Positions 25,326-34,776 are shown, counted from the first letter of the stretch. The stretch: 64,000 nucleotides of DNA from an uncultured Eggerthellaceae bacterium (GCA_934668515.1 CAKUNS010000005.1:6616-70615), one strand, 5' to 3'. Notes: generated by a model from the sequence alone, not told the origin. Translations and numbers: made by a program.

Positions 25326-26276
25326 TTAATTGTCGGAGGGCTGATCGCCCGAAGCGTCCTGCGATGAGCGCGCCTTGCGCTCGGCAGCACGGGTCTTCTT
25401 CTCATCGATCTCTTTCACCAGCTCGACACTGGTGTGATGCGCCACTTTGTGCTCTTCGAAAACTTCGGTGTAGTCCTTGCCATCGGGGAACAGCGCCTTC
25501 ATATCGACCTCGCTTGGGGCAACGCGCTGGCTGAGCGCGAAACACTCACGCATGGCGTACCACATACAACCGTCAAGCTTGTCCTGTTTGGGAAGGAAGT
25601 CGAAGTCCGAAACCAAGATAGGATCGCCGAATTCGCAGGTGATTTTAGGGAAACGAATATGCTCGCCCTTGCGCTTCACGTTCTCGGCGTCGCGAACCGT
25701 CATGGGGAGGATAGGCGCATGGCCCATGCGCGCGATGAGAGCCGCACCACCGTGGATTTCGGGGGTTTTCGATCCCTTGCCGCGACGCGTGCCCTCGGGC
25801 ATGATGCAGATGACCTCGTTGTTCTTCAACATGCTGGAAGCGCGCTTGATGGCCGTCCTGTCCGCCGTGTCGCGCTTGATGGGAAACACGCCCAAATGGG
25901 CAAGTATCCACGCGAAAATGTACGGCTTGCCTTCGAACAAAGTGCTGCGCGCGATCATGCGAGGCCAAAGTTTCGGCCTTACCGACAGATAGATGAACAC
26001 GACGTCCAAGAACGACGTATGATTCGCGATGACGACCACACCCGATTTATCCGCGAAAGCGTCAAGGCTTTCGCGGTTGTCGACACGGTAGCGGAACAGG
26101 ATCTTGAAAACAAAGCCGACGAAGCCGACGATGATATGAGCCACGATATGAGAGACGTGCTTCTCGGGCGACGTGCCGCCGAACGGCATGTCCCAGCATT
26201 TCTCATACGCGGGTCGCTTCGCGCTTTTCTCATCCTGCGCGGGTTTGTCTTGCTGCTTGTCTTGCTGATCGGACAT
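25326..26276 (-). CDS. plsC: 1-acyl-sn-glycerol-3-phosphate acyltransferase-like (PlsC)
   Basis: A 316-aa membrane-associated acyltransferase that converts lysophosphatidic acid to phosphatidic acid. It has the catalytic NHTSFLD (HX4D) motif and the glycerophosphate-binding PEGTRRGKG, with a hydrophobic segment (IVAHIIVGFVGFVFKILF) before them. The N- and C-terminal ends are low-complexity and highly charged (QQDKQQDKPAQDEK; ERKARSSQD), longer than in typical PlsC of about 240 aa. It lies between cmk and ispH. Confidence 0.88.
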   Translation of the reverse strand: MSDQQDKQQDKPAQDEKSAKRPAYEKCWDMPFGGTSPEKHVSHIVAHIIVGFVGFVFKILFRYRVDNRESLDAFADKSGVVVIANHTSFLDVVFIYLSVRPKLWPRMIARSTLFEGKPYIFAWILAHLGVFPIKRDTADRTAIKRASSMLKNNEVICIMPEGTRRGKGSKTPEIHGGAALIARMGHAPILPMTVRDAENVKRKGEHIRFPKITCEFGDPILVSDFDFLPKQDKLDGCMWYAMRECFALSQRVAPSEVDMKALFPDGKDYTEVFEEHKVAHHTSVELVKEIDEKKTRAAERKARSSQDASGDQPSDN

Positions 26277-26291
26277 CGATGCCCCGACTTC

Positions 26292-26963
26292 CTACAGATG
26301 CGCCTTGGCTAGCTGGCAGATCTTCTCGATGACTTCCTCAATGGAAAGATCAGAGGAGTCGAGCATAACGGCATCGTCAGCCGGCTCAAGCGGCGACGAA
26401 TCGCGCGACGAGTCGATCTCATCGCGCTTCACGATGTCGGCAAGAACCTCGTCGTAATCGACAGAGCCTATGCCTCGCTCAACGTTTTGAGCCACACGGC
26501 GGCGCGCCCTCTCTTCAGCAGAAGCGAACAGGAACACCTTGACTGCCGCGTCCGGGAAGACAACGGTTCCGATATCGCGGCCTTCGACCACGTAATTGCC
26601 GCTGTTGCCAATACGCTGCTGCTGAGCCACCAGAGCCGCACGAACGAGCGGCTCCTTCGAGACAAGGCTGACGGCGCGATCGATCTCGGCAGTGCGAATC
26701 GCGCGGGTCACGTCGACGCCGCCCATCAAAACACCGCTCGGAGACGGCTCGCCCTGGTCGTAAGTGAACTCGATGTGGTAATTGCTGGCAACCTGGTCAA
26801 GCCCCTGCGAATCGTCGAAGTCAACGCCGTTCTGAATTGCCTGCCAGGCAATAGCGCGATACATGGCGCCGGTGTCAAGGCAGGTGACACCCAGCCTGCG
26901 CGCCACTTCCTTGGAAACGGTCGATTTGCCGGCACCAGCCGGTCCATCAATTGCAACGATCAT
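26292..26963 (-). CDS. cmk: Cytidylate kinase
   Basis: Phosphorylates CMP and dCMP with ATP. The 223-aa protein begins MIVAIDGPAGAGKST with the P-loop and has the LDTGAMYRA and EGRDIGTVVFPDA motifs of bacterial cytidylate kinases. The start codon overlaps the aroA stop by 4 bp (ATGA). The aroA-cmk neighbourhood is common in bacteria. Confidence 0.96.
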   Translation of the reverse strand: MIVAIDGPAGAGKSTVSKEVARRLGVTCLDTGAMYRAIAWQAIQNGVDFDDSQGLDQVASNYHIEFTYDQGEPSPSGVLMGGVDVTRAIRTAEIDRAVSLVSKEPLVRAALVAQQQRIGNSGNYVVEGRDIGTVVFPDAAVKVFLFASAEERARRRVAQNVERGIGSVDYDEVLADIVKRDEIDSSRDSSPLEPADDAVMLDSSDLSIEEVIEKICQLAKAHL

Positions 26964-28285
26964 CGAACGAGCCTTTCTATATCTTTCAAAAAATCGGGGT
27001 AGCTTACATCAACGCACGAGAAGTTCTTGATGCCAACGGGCTTTTCCCCAGTCAAGCCAACAAGCGACCATGTCATGGCAAGACGATGATCGCCAAGAGA
27101 ATCGAATACGATGCCGTCGGGGATCTCAAGATCGGGATTGCCCTCTACGAACAGGTCGTCGCCTTCAATCCAGGAATCGACACCAAGCTGCGCCAAACCG
27201 TTGCGCACAGCAGTAAGACGGTCGGTCTCTTTAGCACGAAGCTCGCCCGCATCGCGGAAAACCGTAACGCCGCGAGCGAACGCCGCAACCAATGCCAGAA
27301 CCGGAACCTCATCGACCAAACTGGCGATCTTGGATCCCGGAACCTCGCATCCGCGCAGCTTACCAGAATAACATGCCGACATCACGCCGAAAGGCTCCTT
27401 ACCCGACGATCCGGTTCGATGAACCTCGATATCGGCGCCCATACGCTCAAGCGTGCGGAAGAAACCGGTTCGCGCAGTGTTCAGGCTGACGTTCTCGATC
27501 TGAATGGCGCTTCCCTTCTTCAACAAGGCAGCACAAATCAGGAAAGCCGCAGAAGAGGGGTCGCCGGGAACGACGACCTCGCACGACTTCAGGGCGGCAG
27601 GTCCGCTCACGCTAGCCGAAAGCTCGGAAGCAGTGGTTTCGACGCCGAACTCGGGCAGCATGAGCTCGGTGTGATTGCGCGAAGTAGACGGCTCGTTGAC
27701 CGTGGTGGTTCCGTTCGCATACACACCGGCAAGCAACACGGCGGTTTTCAACTGAGCGGAAGCCATGGGCGAATCGTAGGAAATCGCCCGCAGATCGCGC
27801 GTGCCGCGCTCGACGATGGGAAGGGTTTCGGCGCCGGCGGGGTCGAAGCTCACGCCCATCTTCATCAGAGGCGCCGTGATGCGGCGCATCGGCCTGCGGG
27901 AGAGAGATTCGTCGCCGGTGATCTCGACCTCGATATCCCACGGAGCAAGGATGCCCATCAAAAGACGCGCCGTCGTTCCCGAGTTGGCGCAGTAAATCGG
28001 ACTGTCAGGCTGCTTGGGGCCTTTCGCGCCCCATCCGACCACGCCGCCCGACAGGCTGCCGTCGGGCTGCTTTTCGAGCGAGACCTCGGCACCGAGCTTT
28101 CTTACCGCGTCGATCGAAGCGCGCACATCGCTTGAGTCAAGCACGCCACTCAAACGCGATGTCCCCTCGGCCATAGCCGAGAACAGAACAGCGCGATGGG
28201 AAATGCTTTTGTCTCCAGGAACGACGCAAGAGCCTGACAAGGGACCGGACAAAGGCTCGATCGTCTTAACATCATCAGTCGACAT
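26960..28285 (-). CDS. aroA: 3-phosphoshikimate 1-carboxyvinyltransferase (EPSP synthase)
   Basis: Sixth step of the shikimate pathway. The 441-aa protein has PGDKSISHRA at the N-terminus, the NSGTTARLLMG motif with the active-site region, SAQLKTAVLLAG, and RAKETDRLTAVRNGL near the C-terminus. The start overlaps the tyrA stop by 11 bp. The tyrA-aroA pair places chorismate and tyrosine branch enzymes together. Confidence 0.96.
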   Translation of the reverse strand: MSTDDVKTIEPLSGPLSGSCVVPGDKSISHRAVLFSAMAEGTSRLSGVLDSSDVRASIDAVRKLGAEVSLEKQPDGSLSGGVVGWGAKGPKQPDSPIYCANSGTTARLLMGILAPWDIEVEITGDESLSRRPMRRITAPLMKMGVSFDPAGAETLPIVERGTRDLRAISYDSPMASAQLKTAVLLAGVYANGTTTVNEPSTSRNHTELMLPEFGVETTASELSASVSGPAALKSCEVVVPGDPSSAAFLICAALLKKGSAIQIENVSLNTARTGFFRTLERMGADIEVHRTGSSGKEPFGVMSACYSGKLRGCEVPGSKIASLVDEVPVLALVAAFARGVTVFRDAGELRAKETDRLTAVRNGLAQLGVDSWIEGDDLFVEGNPDLEIPDGIVFDSLGDHRLAMTWSLVGLTGEKPVGIKNFSCVDVSYPDFLKDIERLVR

Positions 28286-29450
28286 GAGTATGCTCCTTCG
28301 GTGACAACGGGCTGAACGAAACCGAGAAGCCGGCGTTGATCAACTCAAACGACAGCTTGCCGATATCCCCTTCATCGGTTAGCAGCATGTTCAGAACAGC
28401 GCTGTTCTCGGTAACATGGTCGATCTCGATCGACTGGATATTGCAGCCGACCGAACTTGCTATGGTCGTAACCTCGGCAACGACGCCGTTGCGTTGAGGT
28501 ACCGGAATGCGAACCTCTATCATGCGCTCGGACGAAGGCACCCACGCCGCGGGCAGCTCTCGCCTGAGCTCGGCCGCCTGCTGCAGCAGATCCTTCATGG
28601 AAACGCGGTCGTCTTCGCGCAAGGCGCGGGCGAACGATTGCAGGATGTCGCACATGTCGTCGATGCCGGAAAGAACCTCGGCGGAATTGTCGAATTCGAT
28701 GCCAGTCCACAGATCGGCCGAACCTGCTGCGATGCGCGTGGTGTCTTTGAAACCACCCGCAGCCAACCGCATGATGTTTCGCTGCTCGCGTGAAGCATGG
28801 TCAGCAAGGGTGACCAACGACGACGCAACAAGATGCGGGACATGGCTTACCACCGCGACAGCGCGATCGTGTTGTTCACGGGGAAGCGAGATCATACGGG
28901 CGCCTAAACCGGTCGTGAACTCATGCAGATGCTGAATGTCGTCGCCGTCGGTTCCCTGATCGGGGCACAAAATCCAGTAAGCGCCCTGGAACATGTCAGC
29001 GCGGCACCCTTCGATGCCGTTCTTCTCGGAACCGCACATCGGATGTCCTGGGACGAACTTTTCGGGAACTTTAAGAGTGCGAGCTGCCATCTCGCAGATA
29101 CGGCTTTTCGTGGAAGCGGTATCGGAAATCAAACCAGAATAGCCCCAATCGGCAAGCCGCTCGAAATAATACCCGGCAACATCAACGGGGGTGGCGATCA
29201 ACACCAGATCGCATGAATCGATGACAAACGACCGAAAGGCGTCGCCATCGGGGCGAGAGCAGCCGTCAACCATCCCCCTCTCTAACGCGATGCGCAGCGT
29301 GCGGTCGTCAGTATCGACTCCGAAAACGCGGACATCGGGCCAGACGCGTTTGACAGCCGATGCACAAGACGAGCCAATCAAACCCAATCCAACAACGGCT
29401 ATCGCCGAGAACGGGCATTGTTTAGGGGTTTGTTCCACTGAGAGAGCCAT
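28275..29450 (-). CDS. tyrA: Prephenate dehydrogenase with C-terminal ACT domain
   Basis: Oxidises prephenate to 4-hydroxyphenylpyruvate for tyrosine synthesis. The 391-aa protein has the NAD-binding motif VVGLGLIGSSCAS (about 20-32), the substrate-loop FVPGHPMCGSEKNGIE, AVVSHVPHLVA with the catalytic histidine, and a C-terminal ACT domain (about 315-385; VPQRNGVVAEVTTIASSVG) that is usually a feedback site for an amino acid. First gene of the tyrA-aroA-cmk-plsC-ispH run. Confidence 0.94.
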   Translation of the reverse strand: MALSVEQTPKQCPFSAIAVVGLGLIGSSCASAVKRVWPDVRVFGVDTDDRTLRIALERGMVDGCSRPDGDAFRSFVIDSCDLVLIATPVDVAGYYFERLADWGYSGLISDTASTKSRICEMAARTLKVPEKFVPGHPMCGSEKNGIEGCRADMFQGAYWILCPDQGTDGDDIQHLHEFTTGLGARMISLPREQHDRAVAVVSHVPHLVASSLVTLADHASREQRNIMRLAAGGFKDTTRIAAGSADLWTGIEFDNSAEVLSGIDDMCDILQSFARALREDDRVSMKDLLQQAAELRRELPAAWVPSSERMIEVRIPVPQRNGVVAEVTTIASSVGCNIQSIEIDHVTENSAVLNMLLTDEGDIGKLSFELINAGFSVSFSPLSPKEHTHVD

Positions 29451-29550
29451 CTGGTAAAAGCCCCTTTCAATTCAACAGATACCGCTTTTCAGGTCATTCT
29501 AGCATTCCCCGTCAAGGGACGGCTGAACATGCCAAACGTAGAATCGGCCG

Positions 29551-30495
29551 TTAATCATCTGCGACGTCGATAGCCGCTTTAAGAGACGCAACCTCGGAAT
29601 CGGAAAGAACACGCCATGAACCGCGCTCGAGACTGCCAAGATCCAGCGGCCCGAATGTATCGCGATGAAGTGCCACAACGGGATGACCGATGGCGGCGAA
29701 CATGCGCTTCACCTGATGGTAGCGTCCTTCCCTAATGCCGATGCTCACGTAGCTTCGCGCACGCGAGCGCTCCTTCAGGATCTCGGCGTACACGCGCGAC
29801 CCACCGCGAACCACCTGCGACGGCATAACCAGCATCTCCGCAGCGCGCTCGGCTTTACGACCCTGCAGGATCTCGACCTCGGCAGGTTGGGTCATCCCAT
29901 CATCGAGCTGGATTCCCCGTCGAAGCTGGTCAAGCTGCTTTGCCGTGGGGGTGCCCTCCACACAGGCAAGGTAAACCTTCTTCACGTGATGACGTGGATG
30001 AAGCAAGCCGTTTCCAAGCTCGCCGTCGGTTGAGAACAAAAGCAAACCGGTTGTGTCGGTGTCTAAACGACCGATCGGGAAAAGCCCAGGATAGCGATCG
30101 ATCGGGGCAAGATCGGCAACACAGGGGCGCTCGAGCTGATCGTGCATGGTGGTGATAACCCCTGCGGGCTTGTGCATCATGATGGTGGTCGAACCATCGC
30201 CAAGCTTCACGACGACGCCGTCGACAGCCACGACATCGACTAACGGATCAACCTTGCTTCCCAGCTCGGTCACCACTTCCCCGTTGACGGTAACGCGACC
30301 CGCAGTCATAAGGTTCTCGGAGCCGCGTCTTGAAGCAGCACCCGCACGTGCAAGGAACTTCTGCAGGCGCATAGGGACAAGACGTCCCCCCTCGCCGTCT
30401 TCGGGGCGATCGGAGAAATCGGGGCTCGAAACGACCGAATCGTCGATCATAGGATCATTCATGCTGTCGCTTTTAGCGTTGCTCACTCTACTCAC
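29551..30495 (-). CDS. RluB/RsuA-family ribosomal pseudouridine synthase
   Basis: A 314-aa pseudouridine synthase of the RsuA/RluB/E/F family, probably modifying 23S rRNA as in the scpB-rluB arrangement. It has an N-terminal S4 domain (about 45-95; LQKFLARAGAASRRGSE) and the catalytic segment PIGRLDTDTTGLLL with the nucleophile aspartate. The annotated start is a GTG overlapping scpB by 8 bp; the next in-frame ATG is at 30462, and neither has a strong ribosome binding site. The first 40 residues are low-complexity and acidic. Confidence 0.92.
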   Translation of the reverse strand: MSRVSNAKSDSMNDPMIDDSVVSSPDFSDRPEDGEGGRLVPMRLQKFLARAGAASRRGSENLMTAGRVTVNGEVVTELGSKVDPLVDVVAVDGVVVKLGDGSTTIMMHKPAGVITTMHDQLERPCVADLAPIDRYPGLFPIGRLDTDTTGLLLFSTDGELGNGLLHPRHHVKKVYLACVEGTPTAKQLDQLRRGIQLDDGMTQPAEVEILQGRKAERAAEMLVMPSQVVRGGSRVYAEILKERSRARSYVSIGIREGRYHQVKRMFAAIGHPVVALHRDTFGPLDLGSLERGSWRVLSDSEVASLKAAIDVADD

Positions 30496-31195
30496 TGTCC
30501 ATATCGAACGTCAGGCTATCGAAATCGATCTTCTCAACGGTCGCAAACGGAGATTCGTCGATACCCGTAAGACCCGCAATCCCCGCCGCCACTTCGTCGT
30601 CGGTGGGTTCGTTAGCCGCCTGGGTGGCGCCCAAACGCTCGCGAATCAGCTGCGCGGTCTTCTCGTCGGGGGCGAACCCCTCAAGATCAGGCAGATCGCG
30701 CGGAGAAGCCAGCCCGAACTTCTCGAGAAAAGCCGCACTCGTGCCGTAAAGAACAGGATTTCCCGGTGCGTCAGAGGTTCCAGCCTCGCGAATAAGCCCA
30801 CGATCGAGCAAAGTGCTGACAACACCGTCGGAATTCACGCCGCGAATGGCTGCTATCTGAGCACGCGTCATGGGCTGTCCGTATGCAATGATGGAAAGCA
30901 CCTCGAGAGCCGCCTGAGACATCTTACGCGTGTCCCAGGAAAGAACGTACTTCTGCAAAAGCGCATCAAAGCTTGGATGCGTGTACAAACGCCAACCACC
31001 GGCAACCTCAATGAGCTGGATCCCCCGCTCGTCGCGCTTAAGACGATCACGCAACGCCTCAAGGCCAAGCACGACATCTGAAGTATCACACTCAAGCATC
31101 TCAGCCAACGTGATAGCGTTCACCGGCTCGTTCGTAACGAACAGCAAAGCCTCAAGCGCGGCTGGCAGCTGCTCCTTTTGCAATCCCTCGAACAT
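30488..31195 (-). CDS. scpB: Segregation and condensation protein B
   Basis: Kleisin-associated winged-helix subunit of the SMC-ScpAB complex. The 235-aa protein has the ScpB signature ALEALLFVTNEPVNAITLAEML, the winged-helix segment SQAALEVLSIIAYGQPMTRAQI, IRGVNSDGVVSTLLDRGLI, and a variable acidic tail ending FDMDSE. It follows scpA by 36 bp. Its partner Smc is encoded 30 kb away at the window start. Confidence 0.95.
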   Translation of the reverse strand: MFEGLQKEQLPAALEALLFVTNEPVNAITLAEMLECDTSDVVLGLEALRDRLKRDERGIQLIEVAGGWRLYTHPSFDALLQKYVLSWDTRKMSQAALEVLSIIAYGQPMTRAQIAAIRGVNSDGVVSTLLDRGLIREAGTSDAPGNPVLYGTSAAFLEKFGLASPRDLPDLEGFAPDEKTAQLIRERLGATQAANEPTDDEVAAGIAGLTGIDESPFATVEKIDFDSLTFDMDSE

Positions 31196-31231
31196 ATAAG
31201 CTCCTCAGAGTAGGTCTTTCGATTTAAGGGG

Positions 31232-32026
31232 CTATTCCTCTTCACCCACCGAAGTGAGCGCGTCGTCTCCTGTTAAGTCAAGCTCGCCTGAGCCTTCGAT
31301 GTAGTCAATCTCGATATCGCCGAACGGGTTGTTCTGAACAAGGTGAACCATTTGCCTTTTGTAAAGCTCAAGCAAAGCAAGAAACGTGACAACAACGATG
31401 GGCGTAGGCGTGTCGTCGTGAATCAGATCCGAGAAACGAAGATGCTTCTCGTTCGAAAGGCGCCTATGAAGCGCCCTGACATGAATCTCGACGGGAATGG
31501 GCTTCTTGGCGATATGCTCGGACTCAAGCAAGACGACATCGCGACGCGAGAATGCACCCGCCGCCAAGAAACCGATGGTGTCAAGCGAAACGTCGCGCAG
31601 GAAATCGGGCATGACTTCTGCGAAACGCTCGGGCGCACCGAACGTTCGAGGATGCATGCGAGCTTGCGCCTCCATGCGCATGCCCAAGGCAGCAGCTGCG
31701 TTCTTGTACTTCTTGTACTCGATAAGCTTTTCAACAAGCATGTCGCGAGCCTGACTAGGCGTAAGTTCGGTCAGATCCTCGTCGGTTTCATCCGTCTCGG
31801 CAGGAATAAGGCTTTGCGCCTTGATTTCGAGGAGCGTAGAGGCAACAAGAAGGAAGTCGCTTGCCACATCAAGATCGAGCGCGCGCATTCTCACGATTTC
31901 ATCAAGATACTGATTGACGATGTCGTTAACCGAGATCGACCCGATATCGACGCGCTGCCTACCAACAAGGTACAGAAGCAAGTCGAAGGGTCCCTCGAAA
32001 CTTTCAGTACGGACGCGATATGACAT
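31232..32026 (-). CDS. scpA: Segregation and condensation protein A
   Basis: Kleisin subunit that bridges the Smc heads. The 264-aa protein begins with the conserved FEGPFDLLLYLVGRQRVDI and has DFLLVASTLLEIKAQSLIP. The C-terminal winged helix (VVTFLALLELYKRQMVHLVQ) binds the Smc head. Starts just after the site-2 protease stop codon, giving the M50-scpA-scpB order known from other Gram-positive bacteria. Confidence 0.95.
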   Translation of the reverse strand: MSYRVRTESFEGPFDLLLYLVGRQRVDIGSISVNDIVNQYLDEIVRMRALDLDVASDFLLVASTLLEIKAQSLIPAETDETDEDLTELTPSQARDMLVEKLIEYKKYKNAAAALGMRMEAQARMHPRTFGAPERFAEVMPDFLRDVSLDTIGFLAAGAFSRRDVVLLESEHIAKKPIPVEIHVRALHRRLSNEKHLRFSDLIHDDTPTPIVVVTFLALLELYKRQMVHLVQNNPFGDIEIDYIEGSGELDLTGDDALTSVGEEE

Positions 32027-32029
32027 GGC

Positions 32030-32719
32030 CTACCCCATATACGGGAACAGCAGGTCGAAAAGATTGCCCGCCGTGACGTTCAAATACCAACTGAACGGAT
32101 CGATCCTCATGAACTGTGGGAGTAAGATCACCGCGATCATGAAAATTGGAAACGCATACTGCTGAACCTTGTAATACTGAGGCAGGTACTTCTCAGGAAG
32201 GAAGAACGCGAAAATGGACGAACCGTCCAACGGAGGTATCGGAAGAAGGTTGAAGAACATCAAATAAAGGTTGACCAGCGCAAACATGGGAAGGAAGAGC
32301 AAGAAGAAATAACGGAAGAACCCGCTTGCCGTCATCCATTGCAGCACCGGTGCGAAATTGAAAAGCAAAACACCGATCAACGCAGCAAGACACGCCAAAA
32401 GAAGATTGGAGCAAGGACCCGCCAATCCAACTATCAGATCGCCCTTTCGGGGATCCTTGAAATATCGGGGGTTATAGGGAACCGGCTTCGCATAACCGAA
32501 AATGGGCATGTTCATCGACATAAGCAGGAATGGCAAAATCACCGTGCCAAACGGGTCGATGTGCCTTACGGGGTTGAACGAGAGCCTACCCGACCCCTTT
32601 GCGGTAGGGTCACCCATTTTATACGCAGCGAGGGCATGGCTGGCCTCGTGACAAACGATGGCAGTTACAAAGCTGATAACAGAACAGATAAGGTATGGCC
32701 ATGAAGGCAACGAGGACAC
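32030..32719 (-). CDS. Site-2 protease-like M50 zinc metalloprotease
   Basis: A 229-aa integral membrane protease of the rhomboid-unrelated S2P/M50 family. The zinc motif HEASH lies in the first hydrophobic segment (about residues 24-28), and the third ligand is in NLLPIPPLDGSS (about 175-186). There are about five hydrophobic spans and no PDZ domain, matching the small FwdE/YwhC-like subgroup whose substrates are unknown. Starts with GTG preceded by AAAGG. Commonly located before scpA, as here. Confidence 0.92.
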   Translation of the reverse strand: MSSLPSWPYLICSVISFVTAIVCHEASHALAAYKMGDPTAKGSGRLSFNPVRHIDPFGTVILPFLLMSMNMPIFGYAKPVPYNPRYFKDPRKGDLIVGLAGPCSNLLLACLAALIGVLLFNFAPVLQWMTASGFFRYFFLLFLPMFALVNLYLMFFNLLPIPPLDGSSIFAFFLPEKYLPQYYKVQQYAFPIFMIAVILLPQFMRIDPFSWYLNVTAGNLFDLLFPYMG

Positions 32720-32835
32720 GTGACGCCTTTCGTTGTAGGTCGGTCGAAATGAGAATGCGCAAAGGGCATTCTCACCATCTTAAAGGCTCTTCAGCAAACG
32801 ACTGGCTGCTTCGGACCCCCTTTCGTTGAATATAC

Positions 32836-32869
32836 GCAAAAACGGCCCGACGCAAAGCGCCGAGCCGTT
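32836..32869 (-). terminator. Rho-independent terminator after secY
   Basis: Minus-strand stem AACGGCTCGGCG/CGTCGGGCCGTT (12 bp, two G-T pairs) with a 5-nt loop, followed by TTTGCG. It begins 27 bp after the secY stop and ends the rplB-secY ribosomal unit. Confidence 0.85.
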
Positions 32870-32895
32870 ACAGGAATCAGAAATATGATTCTAGC

Positions 32896-34182
32896 CTATT
32901 TGAAGAACCCAGCATAATTGTGGGTCTTCAACTGGCTTTCAACCTTAGTCATGGTGTCAAGCGCAACGCCGATCATGATCAGGATCGAAGTACCACCGAA
33001 CGCCTGAATAAGCTGATTGCCCGTGAAGTAGAACAGAATGGACGGAACAACAGCAATCAGAGCGATGAAGATGCCACCCGGAAGGGTGACACGACGGAGC
33101 ACGTTATGGATGTACTCCTCGGTAGCCTTACCCGGACGGATTCCGGGGATGAAGCCACCTTGCTTCTGCAGATTCTCAGCAGTCTGGCCCGGATCGAACA
33201 CCATAGAAGTGTAGAAGTAGGCGAAAAAGACGATGAGGCCTGCGGTAAGGATCCAGTTCACCCAACCAGTGGAAACAGCATTAGCCACAACAGTGAGCCA
33301 GCCGACGTTGAACAGCGCCGCAAGCTGAGCCGGGAAGTAAATCAGGCAGCTTGCGAAAATGATCGGGATAACGCCTGCAGCGTTCACCTTGAACGGGATA
33401 TACGTGGACTGACCACCCATCATCCTACGGCCCTGAACACGCTTGGCGTAGTTCACGGGAATACGACGCTGAGCACGCTCAACGAAAATGATCAGCGGGA
33501 CGCAGACCAAGATAACGGCAACGATCAGAATCGTAAGGGCAATACCCATGCCCGTGTTGTCCATCGAGGTGACAGACGAATACAAAGCAGAAGGCACGCG
33601 AGAAACGATGCTGACGAAGATGATCAGCGACATGCCATTACCAACACCACGCTGGGTGATGAGCTCGCCCATCCACATGATGAGCGCGGTACCGGCAACC
33701 AAGGTGAAAACAACCACGATGCTGGTAAGCCAAGCGGGAACTGCGGTGCTGAACTGAACGCCGTAAGCAGGCGACTGGAACAACAGCAAGTAACCGACGG
33801 CATTGATGAGACCAAGGCCGAGCGTGAGCCAGCGGGTAACCTGAGTGATCTTACGACGCCCAGACTCGCCCTCGCGCGCCCAACGCCCCACAGCGGGGAT
33901 AACACCCTGCATCAACTGCATGATGATCGATGCAGTGATGTAGGGCATGATTCCCAACGAGAACACCGAGAAGTTCGACAACGCGCCGCCAGTGAAAAGG
34001 TCGAGCATGGTCATCGAAACCTGTGCGCTAGATGCCATGAAAGCATCAGCAAGTGCGCGGAACGGGATTCCCGGAACAGGCAGGTACGCGCCAACGCGAT
34101 AAAGCGCCAAGATACCGAGCGTGAAGAGAATCTTCTTACGCAGCTCGGGCACTTTGAATGCGTCAACGAATGCACTTAGCAA
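32896..34182 (-). CDS. secY: Preprotein translocase subunit SecY
   Basis: Channel-forming subunit of the SecYEG translocon, 428 aa with ten predicted membrane spans. It has the conserved PGIPFRALADAF, GIMPYITASIIMQLM (plug/TM2 region), the GTALIMWMGELITQRGVGNGMSL segment in shorter form, and FFAYFYTS near TM8. The start is a TTG at 34180-34182 that overlaps the rplO stop by 7 bp (TTGCTAA) and has AAAGG about 9 nt upstream. It is the last gene of the unit; adk, map and infA, the usual followers, are absent. Confidence 0.96.
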   Translation of the reverse strand: MLSAFVDAFKVPELRKKILFTLGILALYRVGAYLPVPGIPFRALADAFMASSAQVSMTMLDLFTGGALSNFSVFSLGIMPYITASIIMQLMQGVIPAVGRWAREGESGRRKITQVTRWLTLGLGLINAVGYLLLFQSPAYGVQFSTAVPAWLTSIVVVFTLVAGTALIMWMGELITQRGVGNGMSLIIFVSIVSRVPSALYSSVTSMDNTGMGIALTILIVAVILVCVPLIIFVERAQRRIPVNYAKRVQGRRMMGGQSTYIPFKVNAAGVIPIIFASCLIYFPAQLAALFNVGWLTVVANAVSTGWVNWILTAGLIVFFAYFYTSMVFDPGQTAENLQKQGGFIPGIRPGKATEEYIHNVLRRVTLPGGIFIALIAVVPSILFYFTGNQLIQAFGGTSILIMIGVALDTMTKVESQLKTHNYAGFFK

Positions 34183-34625
34183 GGCTGTTCAACCTTTCCG
34201 CCAGCAGCTTCGATCTTAGCCTGAGCAGAAGCCGAGACCTTATCGACCTTGATGGTGAGAGCCTTGGTAAGCTCGCCGTCGCCTAGAACCTTGACCAGCG
34301 CGTCCTCGTGCTTGATGATGCCCTTGGCCTTCAGGCTTGCGCCATCGACGATCTCGCCAGCTTCGTACTTCTCCTCGAGACGGCCAACGTTGACCGGGAG
34401 GTACTCAACACGATTGATGTTGGTGAAGCCGGGGAGCTTCGGAAGACGACGTGCCAGAGGAGTCTGGCCACCCTCGAAGCCGGCCTTCTTGGCGCCACCA
34501 GAACGGGACTTCTGACCGTTCAGACCACGACCAGCGGTCTTACCCTGGCCAGCAGCATGGCCACGGCCGACGCGCTTACGGTTCTTACGAGAGCCCGATG
34601 CGGGCTGCAGATCCTTCAATTCCAT
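34176..34625 (-). CDS. rplO: 50S ribosomal protein L15
   Basis: Large-subunit assembly protein, 149 aa, with MELKDLQPASGSRK at the start and the glycine-rich KKRVGRGHAAGQGKTAGRG-like N-terminal extension. It lies after a 151-bp gap from rpmD that contains a terminator-like hairpin, and overlaps secY by 7 bp. Confidence 0.97.
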   Translation of the reverse strand: MELKDLQPASGSRKNRKRVGRGHAAGQGKTAGRGLNGQKSRSGGAKKAGFEGGQTPLARRLPKLPGFTNINRVEYLPVNVGRLEEKYEAGEIVDGASLKAKGIIKHEDALVKVLGDGELTKALTIKVDKVSASAQAKIEAAGGKVEQPC

Positions 34626-34719
34626 TTAAAACTCCTTTACGCTTTTTCAGGCTTTCCTGCCTGCGCTGACAGCTCGCCGCCAGCAAACTTCCAATGACTT
34701 GGTGCATTTGCACCAGGCA

Positions 34720-34759
34720 TAACAAACAGCATGAGCGGCAAAAAAGTCGCTCATGCTGT
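34720..34759 (-). terminator. Terminator-like hairpin between rpmD and rplO
   Basis: Minus-strand 12-bp perfect stem ACAGCATGAGCG/CGCTCATGCTGT, 10-nt loop with six T, followed by TTGTTATGC. A second small palindrome GGTGCATTTGCACC (34701-34714) lies just beyond. It may attenuate transcription into rplO-secY. Confidence 0.6.
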
Positions 34760-34776
34760 CGGTTTCAAGAGAACCA

